Source: Methanomassiliicoccaceae archaeon
GTDB taxonomy: Archaea > Thermoplasmatota > Thermoplasmata > Methanomassiliicoccales > Methanomethylophilaceae
Assembly: GCA_009778265.1 (NCBI GenBank)
Contig: WRKA01000132.1
Location: 1-6,201 of the forward strand
DNA: 6,201 nucleotides
Direction of reading: 5' to 3'
Part shown: piece by piece, positions 1-4,782 of the stretch
Numbering within the stretch: the first letter of the stretch is position 1
How the letters are laid out: the number at the start of each line of letters is the position of its first letter
The notes under the pieces: generated by a model
Databases searched by the model: none
What the model saw: only the letters and a program-made list of their open reading frames with translations
What the model was told of the DNA's origin: nothing
Program-made: the position numbers and the translations under genes

Positions 1-84
1 CCCGCATTTGCGAAGGAGATAGGCGCGGACCACAGAGATAACGATGCGAAGGATTGCGCTTCGTGGCTGAAAGGGGTGTTCTGA
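1..84 (+). CDS. C-terminal end of a probable corrinoid (B12-binding) methyltransferase protein, partial
   Basis: Frame 1 is open from the first base and ends at TGA 82-84, giving 27 residues that begin PAFAKEIGADHRDNDAKDC and end WLKGVF. The pattern FAxxIGADxxxxDA followed by a short helix is what is usually seen at the end of the Rossmann-type cobalamin-binding domain of MtbC/MtmC/MttC/MtaC-like corrinoid proteins, which carry the methyl group between a substrate methyltransferase and a second methyltransferase. The His ligand motif (DxHxxG) and the rest of the gene lie upstream of the window, so the assignment rests on this tail and on the neighbour. The stop is two bases before the methyltransferase ATG at 87, and that gene's ribosome binding site lies inside these last codons. 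Such an arrangement is typical of corrinoid protein/methyltransferase pairs. The family is fairly likely; the subtype is unknown. Confidence 0.7.
   Translation, partial: PAFAKEIGADHRDNDAKDCASWLKGVF
71..77 (+). promoter_or_regulatory. Ribosome binding site of the methyltransferase gene
   Basis: AGGGGTG lies 9 bases before ATG 87 and within the last codons of the corrinoid gene. It supports the start at 87 over the in-frame TTG at 54, which would extend the protein into the upstream gene. Confidence 0.55.
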
Positions 85-86
85 AA

Positions 87-1172
87 ATGGCTGAGATGTC
101 ACATATCGAAAGAGTAATGGCAGCGCTCACGAACGCGCCGGCAGACAGGTTGCCGACGTATCCGATCGCGTGCGGTGTCAACAGAAAGTTAGTGAACGGC
201 GGTATAACATACCGCGACTGGGCCCACGACCCGAAGCTTTACGCACAGGCGTTCATCGAGGGACAGAAATACTTCGACTTCGACTTCGCGATCGGTCTTA
301 TGGACCTGTCCGTTATGGCGGGGGATCTCGGAGCGCATGTCAGGATGGACGAGCAGAACACACCGTTCGTCGACAAGCACATGGTCAATAGCCCGGAAGA
401 TTACGAAAAGTTCCAGGTCCCGGACATAAAGAAAGGAAGGTCCGCGGTCATACTCGAAGGAACGAAACTCTTCTGCGACGACCTTAAGACGAAAGTGATC
501 ACCGCCGGTTTCTTAGAGGGACCGCTGCTCGCGCTCACCCAGACCGCCGGTGCGGAGAGAACGTTCATGGACATGTTCACCAACCCGTCCGCGGTCCACA
601 AAGCACTGGAAGTGATGACCGCATACGATGCGGAGATGGTAAAGGGATTCGGAAAGACCGGATGCGCCGGACTGTGCTGGGACTACCTCTGGGGTAATTA
701 CTCCTGTCTCGGCGATTCGGAATACGGAGAGTTCGAGGGTTCCAGCAAATATGCGATCAAACTGAACGAGCTCACCGTCAAAGAGGGAATGGCGCTGGCC
801 ATCCACAACTGCGCCGACCTGCCTCACCTGGACACACAGATAAAGAAGTTCGGGCCCGTCATATATTCGATGGCGTACTACCCGCTGATCCCCGACTCGC
901 CGTCCGCAACGGAAGCGATAGAGAAGGGATACGCGGACAACTGTCTCGTCGCGGGACAGATAGACCCGCAGCTCTTTATAAGAGGGTCCGTGGAAAAGAT
1001 AACGCAGGTGACGAAGGACCTCTGCCAGGAAGTAAAAACGGCATTGTGCAAGAAAGGACTCAACGCAAGATACTGCATCGCGTCAGGCTGCGAAGTTCCT
1101 CCCGACGTGCACACCAAGATGGAGAACATCAAAGCGGTCGTCGACACTACAAAGCAGTTCGGAAAGCTCTGA
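87..1172 (+). CDS. UroD-superfamily corrinoid methyltransferase (MtaA/MtbA/CmuA-like)
   Basis: This 361-residue protein belongs to the uroporphyrinogen decarboxylase superfamily branch that transfers methyl groups to or from corrinoid proteins. The N-terminus MSHIERVMAAL...ADRLP is the usual opening of the family. A glycine-rich strand near 141-151 (GFLEGPLLALT) matches the GPFTLA region. The zinc ligands of MtaA/MtbA are conserved as H240-x-C242 and C335 (in IASGCEVPP). In known family members this zinc activates a thiol such as coenzyme M for methyl transfer from methyl-Co(III) corrinoid. The length is close to the usual 340-360. It starts two bases after a corrinoid protein gene, so the two are presumably a partner pair. 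It could be an MT2 (methylcorrinoid:coenzyme M) enzyme or, like MtvB/MtsA relatives, act on an unidentified methyl donor; the sequence does not decide. A cluster of extra cysteines (C193, C197, C207) lies mid-protein and is of unknown use. ATG 96 is an alternative start. Confidence 0.85.
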   Translation: MAEMSHIERVMAALTNAPADRLPTYPIACGVNRKLVNGGITYRDWAHDPKLYAQAFIEGQKYFDFDFAIGLMDLSVMAGDLGAHVRMDEQNTPFVDKHMVNSPEDYEKFQVPDIKKGRSAVILEGTKLFCDDLKTKVITAGFLEGPLLALTQTAGAERTFMDMFTNPSAVHKALEVMTAYDAEMVKGFGKTGCAGLCWDYLWGNYSCLGDSEYGEFEGSSKYAIKLNELTVKEGMALAIHNCADLPHLDTQIKKFGPVIYSMAYYPLIPDSPSATEAIEKGYADNCLVAGQIDPQLFIRGSVEKITQVTKDLCQEVKTALCKKGLNARYCIASGCEVPPDVHTKMENIKAVVDTTKQFGKL

Positions 1173-1175
1173 ACT

Positions 1176-1193
1176 CCTTTCCCCAAACTTTTT
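1176..1193 (+). terminator. Possible T-tract transcription terminator after the methyltransferase gene
   Basis: The pyrimidine-rich stretch after TGA 1170-1172 ends in five consecutive T (1189-1193). Archaeal terminators are often just T-tracts without a hairpin. None was seen here, and the tract is short, so this is a weak call. Confidence 0.25.
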
Positions 1194-1210
1194 ACATTAT
1201 ATTATTTATC
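1189..1210 (+). promoter_or_regulatory. Possible archaeal TATA-type promoter for the cobW-like operon
   Basis: This is the most AT-rich stretch of the window (TTTTTACATTATATTATTTA). It sits 22-43 bases before ATG 1232, where a TATA box for a short-leader transcript would be expected. The exact box is ambiguous: TTATATTA at 1197-1204 would imply an almost leaderless mRNA, while the T-rich block at 1189-1196 would leave the weak AGGT ribosome site (1218-1221) in the leader. Together with the preceding T-tract it suggests a transcript boundary between the methyltransferase and the downstream set. Confidence 0.35.
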
Positions 1211-1231
1211 AGCCGTCAGGTAGTGCGTCAC

Positions 1232-1897
1232 ATGAAGATATCTCAGATCGCAGGATTTTTGGGCAGCGGAAAGACCACCGCGGTGATGAAAATAGTCGTC
1301 GAGCTTATGAAAAGAGGCCACAGGATCGCAATAGTGGTGAACGACGTGGGCGAAATAAACGTGGATGCGAAATTCATCGAATCTCACGGTCTTAAAGCGA
1401 AAGAGATCGCCGGAGGATGCATCTGCTGCCAGATCGCGGGGACGTTCGCGGAGACCCTGGCGAAACTTCATGACTCTTACGATCCGGAGATCGTCATCGT
1501 GGAACCTTCCGGCGTCGCGATACCCTGGGGGCTGAAGAGAGCGGCGGAATATTCGGAAGCGAAGGCGGACATGATAATAGAGCACGCTCCCGTCATCACA
1601 CTGGTGGATGCGACAAGGGTCGATCTTTTAGTGAAAGCTGTCAAACGGCTTGTGGAGACGCAGATCCGGGAAGCGGACGTTTGTTTTGTGAATAAGGTCG
1701 ATACGGCATCGCCCGCCGATATAGCTAAAACGGAAGCTATGATAAAGGAAATGAATCCCAAGGCGGAGATAGCCCATATGAGCTCGGAGACCGGACTCGG
1801 TATAATATATGCGTGCGATCTGATCGAAACGAAGATATCGCCGAGATATGACGAGGCGGTGGAAGAAGAACTGCTCAGAAAACAGTACAAAGGGTGA
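1232..1897 (+). CDS. CobW/COG0523-type GTPase (P-loop metallochaperone), GTPase domain only
   Basis: The 221-residue protein is a G3E-family GTPase. The Walker A loop is GFLGSGKTT (8-16). The family metal-binding motif GGCICC is at 61-66 (C63, C65, C66). The Walker B-like region runs from IVIV (87-90) into EPSG (91-94), with the base-specificity motif NKVD at 154-157 and SSETG at 184-188 near the expected G5 position. Known members (CobW, YeiR, YjiA, ZNG1) use GTP hydrolysis to deliver Zn or Co to client proteins or to assist B12-related steps; UreG and HypB are cousins for Ni. Usual length is about 320-400 with a His-rich linker and a C-terminal CobW_C domain. Both are absent here, but the next gene starts with a His-rich tract and could supply them. 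The ATG at 1232 is chosen because it places the first beta strand directly before the P-loop; the longer upstream reading overlaps the methyltransferase gene. Zinc for the upstream methyltransferase is one conceivable cargo, but the true metal and client are unknown. Confidence 0.88.
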   Translation: MKISQIAGFLGSGKTTAVMKIVVELMKRGHRIAIVVNDVGEINVDAKFIESHGLKAKEIAGGCICCQIAGTFAETLAKLHDSYDPEIVIVEPSGVAIPWGLKRAAEYSEAKADMIIEHAPVITLVDATRVDLLVKAVKRLVETQIREADVCFVNKVDTASPADIAKTEAMIKEMNPKAEIAHMSSETGLGIIYACDLIETKISPRYDEAVEEELLRKQYKG

Positions 1898-1898
1898 G
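1891..1898 (+). promoter_or_regulatory. Ribosome binding site containing the cobW-like stop codon
   Basis: AGGGTGAG precedes ATG 1902 by 3 bases and contains the TGA (1895-1897) of the GTPase gene. It supports the start at 1902 over the ATG at 1848 and suggests translational coupling of the two proteins. Confidence 0.6.
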
Positions 1899-1901
1899 AT
1901 A

Positions 1902-2435
1902 ATGCATCAAGACGATCATGAACATGATGACGGACATGATGACGATCACGACCATGACGACGATCACGGCAACCCGGCGGATGAACATGATAAACTTCAT
2001 CTGGAGATACACAGGGCCGTCGACGAACTGGGAAAATACGCGATCGACATCAACATCAGATCGCCCGAGGGTCTGAAGAAAGATACGATAAAAGGGTTCA
2101 TCGACGACCTTATGGTAACGGTAACGAAGAACTGCATGGAGAACGGTGCCGATCTCGTAGGTCATGTGAAATCATTCTTCTCCAACAGCGACGGCAACAT
2201 AATGAGCAGCATCGTCGATCACCGGGCGCCGACGAGAATAAAGGATTCGATGAACGCCGATACGATATATGAGGCAAGGTTCATGTTCCATATAATCGTC
2301 CACGGCATCTGGGACGATCATGTCCGCGAGAGTACGCTCGGTGTCCTTGACCGTACGTTCAGGAAATGGGGTGTCCCGTACACGATAGCGGCGGATCATT
2401 ACGATACGGAGAAGAGTATTGCACATCACAATTAG
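1902..2435 (+). CDS. His/Asp-rich protein, possible detached C-terminal half of the CobW-like GTPase
   Basis: This 177-residue soluble protein was not recognised as a named family. Residues 1-37 hold ten histidines (H2, 6, 8, 12, 16, 18, 22, 29, 33, 37) among many aspartates, a composition seen in metal-storing or metal-handing segments of HypB, CooJ, SlyD and the linker of COG0523 GTPases. Residues 38-80 look helical and strand-forming. Residues 83-157 (from ADLVGHVKSFF through ARFMFHIIVHGI to a final helix ending FRKWG) have the strand-strand-helix rhythm of a small alpha/beta domain, and GHVK followed by a later strand and helix is loosely reminiscent of C-terminal regions of archaeal P47K/CobW proteins; that resemblance is by eye. 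A short His pair (HH, 175-176) closes the protein. The gene starts 4 bases after the GTPase stop, so the two are probably made together and may form a complex. It ends at TAG (2433-2435), notable in a possible pyrrolysine-using lineage. Nickel, cobalt or zinc binding is inferred, not shown. Confidence 0.7.
   Translation: MHQDDHEHDDGHDDDHDHDDDHGNPADEHDKLHLEIHRAVDELGKYAIDINIRSPEGLKKDTIKGFIDDLMVTVTKNCMENGADLVGHVKSFFSNSDGNIMSSIVDHRAPTRIKDSMNADTIYEARFMFHIIVHGIWDDHVRESTLGVLDRTFRKWGVPYTIAADHYDTEKSIAHHN
1905..1967 (+). repeat. Low-complexity His/Asp codon tract
   Basis: Imperfect repetition of GAY and CAY codons encodes residues 2-22 of the His/Asp-rich protein. The tract is coding and in frame. Its antisense strand reads as a false hydrophobic peptide rich in Val, Ile and Met. 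Confidence 0.75.
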
Positions 2436-2440
2436 GTGAG
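2434..2440 (+). promoter_or_regulatory. Ribosome binding site overlapping the TAG stop of the His-rich gene
   Basis: AGGTGAG begins inside the TAG stop (2433-2435) and ends 5 bases before ATG 2446. It is the strongest Shine-Dalgarno match in the window and fixes the start of the zinc-ribbon gene. Confidence 0.65.
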
Positions 2441-2445
2441 GACAT

Positions 2446-2760
2446 ATGGCAGACGGTTTCTATGAGGCGATGAGGGCAAAAGGATTCTCGTATAACACAA
2501 CGGCAGCATTAAAAAAATTCAAATGTCCGTACTGCGGCTTCGAATTCTCGATGATGTATGCGCGCACGTTCGCATGTCAGGGCTGTTCGGAGGCGTGGAA
2601 GGATTGTCCGAAACTGAGATGCGCGAAATGCGACTCCGAATTCTTTATCACGGAAACGCCGCAGGTCCACGATGAATATCAGCAGAGGAACATATCCGAG
2701 CACATAAGCAGGATCGTCACCAAATACAACGAAGACATGGGATACAAACCCAACAGGTGA
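2446..2760 (+). CDS. Small zinc-ribbon-like protein, seven cysteines, function unknown
   Basis: The 104-residue protein carries C27-x2-C30 (CPYCGFEF), C44-x2-C47 (CQGC), and C54 with C59-x2-C62 (CAKCDSEF). The first two pairs, 13 residues apart, fit one zinc-ribbon site. The last CxxC followed by an aromatic-rich strand looks like half of a second ribbon, with C54 as a possible extra ligand. An iron-sulfur site cannot be excluded. Residues 1-23 look helical and the tail 75-104 is polar and helical. There is no signal peptide or membrane segment. The gene lies between the His-rich gene (10 bases) and the ASKHA ATPase gene (4 bases), so it probably works with them. Possible roles are an adaptor, a metal carrier or a small partner of the ATPase. 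The family was not recognised. Confidence 0.75.
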   Translation: MADGFYEAMRAKGFSYNTTAALKKFKCPYCGFEFSMMYARTFACQGCSEAWKDCPKLRCAKCDSEFFITETPQVHDEYQQRNISEHISRIVTKYNEDMGYKPNR

Positions 2761-2761
2761 T
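2755..2761 (+). promoter_or_regulatory. Ribosome binding site that decides the TTG start of the ASKHA gene
   Basis: AGGTGAT contains the upstream TGA stop (2758-2760) and lies 3 bases before TTG 2765. The first in-frame ATG (codon 19, at 2819) would delete the first phosphate-binding motif, so the TTG start is required. Confidence 0.65.
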
Positions 2762-2764
2762 GAT

Positions 2765-4774
2765 TTGCATATCGGTCTAGGATTCGATACCGGCGGCACG
2801 TACACGGATGCCGTTCTGATGGATATGGGGACGAACAAAGTACTGCAGAAATCCAAGGCGCTGACGACACGCGACGATCTTGCGACGGGGATAAGGAACA
2901 CCGTCGCCGGTTTTGACAAAGAGATGCTGAAAAGTGTGGTAATGGTATCTCTGTCGTCAACGCTCGCCACAAATTCCATCGTAGAGGGAAAAGGATGCCG
3001 CGTAGGTCTGATCAGTGTCGGCGAGGAATTCGAGATGTCGATACCCGTCGATCATCATATCACCGTGAACGGAGGCCACGACCTCAGCGGGAACGAGGTC
3101 AAAGGATTGGACGAGGCGGCGGCAAAGGATTTCCTCGCATCGCTTAAGGATAAAGTGGACGGGATCGCGATAAACAGCTACCTGAGCGTAAGGAATCCGG
3201 AACACGAACTGCGGCTGAAAAAGATAGCCGGGGATATCCTTGATCTTCCGGTGGTGTGCGGTCACGAACTTTCGTCGAGTCTCGGTTATCATGAACGTAC
3301 CGTCACGTCGGTCATGAATTCCCGCCTGATACCGATAATCAGGGACCTTATGGATTCCGTAAAACGTGTGATGAGCGAGTACGGAATAAAGGCGCCGCTT
3401 ATGATAGTCAAGGGCGACGGATCGATCATGAGCGAATCCGTTGCGCTTGAAAGACCGATCGAGACGATATTGTCGGGACCGGCCGCTTCGCTCATCGGGG
3501 CGAAGATGCTTACCGGAAAGGACGACGCGATCGTGATGGACATGGGCGGGACGACCACCGACATAGGGATACTGAGGAACGGCCGCCCCCGGCTGGAAAA
3601 GGAGGGGGCGATGATCGGAGGGCGAAGGACGAGGGTGATGGCGGCGGAGATATCGACATCCGGCATCGGCGGCGATTCCAGGATGGTCGTTAACGGAAGC
3701 AAGTTCATATTGGGATCGCTGAGGGTGATGCCGTTATGCATCGCCGCATCGAAATGGCCTCAGATGCTCCCGCGTCTTAGAACGGTGGCGGAAACGGCAT
3801 CCAAATTCTCGCCCGAGTGCCTGGATGTGAAGAACATCGTTCAGGATACTGAGTTCTTCGTCAAAATCAAAGAACTGAAGAATATGTCTCTCAGCAATGA
3901 GGACGCCGCACTGCTCGAACTGATCTCGGAAGAGCCTTTCTCATTGAAAGAAGCTGGTGCGAAACTGAACATACACCCGTTCTCGTTCAACGTCGGCAGG
4001 ATGGAGGAGCTCGGCATGATACAGCGCATAGGTCTTACGCCCACGGACATATTACATGCGGAAGGGAGCTATACGGAATACGAGAGATCGGCGTCAGAAT
4101 ATGCGGTGAGACACAACTCTCGGAAGATGAGGATGACCGAAGAGGAATTCATCGGCTTCGCCAAAGGAAAAGTGGTGGACAAACTCGCCGAGGTACTGCT
4201 CAGAAAACTGTTCTTCGAAGAAACGGATACGTTCGATATGGACGCGCTGGGCCACGATCTGATGCGGAAAGCGATCTCCGGAGAACAGGGGCGGGACTAC
4301 TATTGTATCATTGGACTCAACAAACCGCTGATAGGCATAGGCGCTCCTGTCTCCGCATATTTCCCTCAGATAGCGGAGAAGTTCAGGGCGGAACTGCTTC
4401 TTCCCGAACACTCGGAGGTCGGTAACGCGGTGGGCGCGGTCACCGGGAGCGTTATCGAGAGCATGGAGATCCTTCTGAGACCGTCCGCCGGACAGAACGC
4501 GCTTGACGATCCTTCCGGGATATTGTTCGCACCCTTCGGCAGGACGGAATTTGAAAAGCTGAGCGAGGCCGAAGCATACGCGGTCTCCGAGGGAGGGAGA
4601 TATGTGACGGAACGTGCTAAAAAAGCGGGCGCCGATCACATAGAGATACATTCCCGCAAGATCGATAAGAAAGTTGGTCTGGGTGAAGGTTACGAAGGCC
4701 GTATACTCATCGAGACGCTGATCACGGTGACCGCGGTCGGAAAACCCAGACAGTTCGGCATCTCGGACGACTGA
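2765..4774 (+). CDS. Hydantoinase A/oxoprolinase-like ASKHA ATPase, stand-alone
   Basis: The 669-residue protein begins with a TTG start placed immediately before the first strand. Residues 1-180 match the hydantoinase/oxoprolinase N-terminal domain, with phosphate-1 loop FDTGGTYTDAV (7-17) and the conserved SLSSTLATNSIVEGKG (62-77). Residues 190-310 match hydantoinase A, with SGPAAS (237-242), the second phosphate loop MDMGGTTTDIG (258-268) and GIGGDS (300-305). A nucleotide-pocket-like motif EVGNAVGAVTGS lies at 551-562. Residues about 376-432 resemble a winged helix ending in GLTPTDILH. Family members use ATP to open cyclic amides with a HyuB partner, or act as subunits of acetone/acetophenone carboxylases. 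No HyuB gene follows here. The RamA/RACE activators of corrinoid proteins share the ASKHA fold but carry iron-sulfur cysteines; the five cysteines here (C78, C165, C325, C352, C514) are scattered and form no such motif. Given the methyltransferase context, an ATP-driven activator role is a reasonable inference but unproven. Confidence 0.85.
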   Translation: MHIGLGFDTGGTYTDAVLMDMGTNKVLQKSKALTTRDDLATGIRNTVAGFDKEMLKSVVMVSLSSTLATNSIVEGKGCRVGLISVGEEFEMSIPVDHHITVNGGHDLSGNEVKGLDEAAAKDFLASLKDKVDGIAINSYLSVRNPEHELRLKKIAGDILDLPVVCGHELSSSLGYHERTVTSVMNSRLIPIIRDLMDSVKRVMSEYGIKAPLMIVKGDGSIMSESVALERPIETILSGPAASLIGAKMLTGKDDAIVMDMGGTTTDIGILRNGRPRLEKEGAMIGGRRTRVMAAEISTSGIGGDSRMVVNGSKFILGSLRVMPLCIAASKWPQMLPRLRTVAETASKFSPECLDVKNIVQDTEFFVKIKELKNMSLSNEDAALLELISEEPFSLKEAGAKLNIHPFSFNVGRMEELGMIQRIGLTPTDILHAEGSYTEYERSASEYAVRHNSRKMRMTEEEFIGFAKGKVVDKLAEVLLRKLFFEETDTFDMDALGHDLMRKAISGEQGRDYYCIIGLNKPLIGIGAPVSAYFPQIAEKFRAELLLPEHSEVGNAVGAVTGSVIESMEILLRPSAGQNALDDPSGILFAPFGRTEFEKLSEAEAYAVSEGGRYVTERAKKAGADHIEIHSRKIDKKVGLGEGYEGRILIETLITVTAVGKPRQFGISDD

Positions 4775-4782
4775 GGGATCGC

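Noticed and set aside
54..86. N-terminal extension of the methyltransferase from TTG 54
   Set aside because: It overlaps the end of the corrinoid protein frame and lacks a suitable ribosome site; ATG 87 has AGGGGTG upstream and begins where the family begins.
1046..1231. Upstream extension of the CobW-like GTPase
   Set aside because: It lies within the methyltransferase gene in another frame, is low-complexity and Arg/Ser-rich, and family proteins start directly before the P-loop.
1848..1901. ATG 1848 as start of the His-rich protein
   Set aside because: It lies inside the GTPase gene without a good ribosome site; AGGGTGAG places the start at 1902.
1875..2165. Antisense reading with a long hydrophobic Val/Ile/Met run resembling a membrane protein
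   Set aside because: It is the complement of the His/Asp codon tract (CAT/GAC read backwards gives Met/Val/Ile), not a real gene.
4094..4651. Long antisense open frame of 185 residues
   Set aside because: It lies opposite well-conserved ASKHA coding sequence and shows no recognisable domain; open by codon-bias mirroring.
2765..4774. RamA/RACE iron-sulfur corrinoid activator
   Set aside because: The fold superfamily matches, but the domain motifs are those of hydantoinase A and no CxxC-type iron-sulfur cysteines are present.
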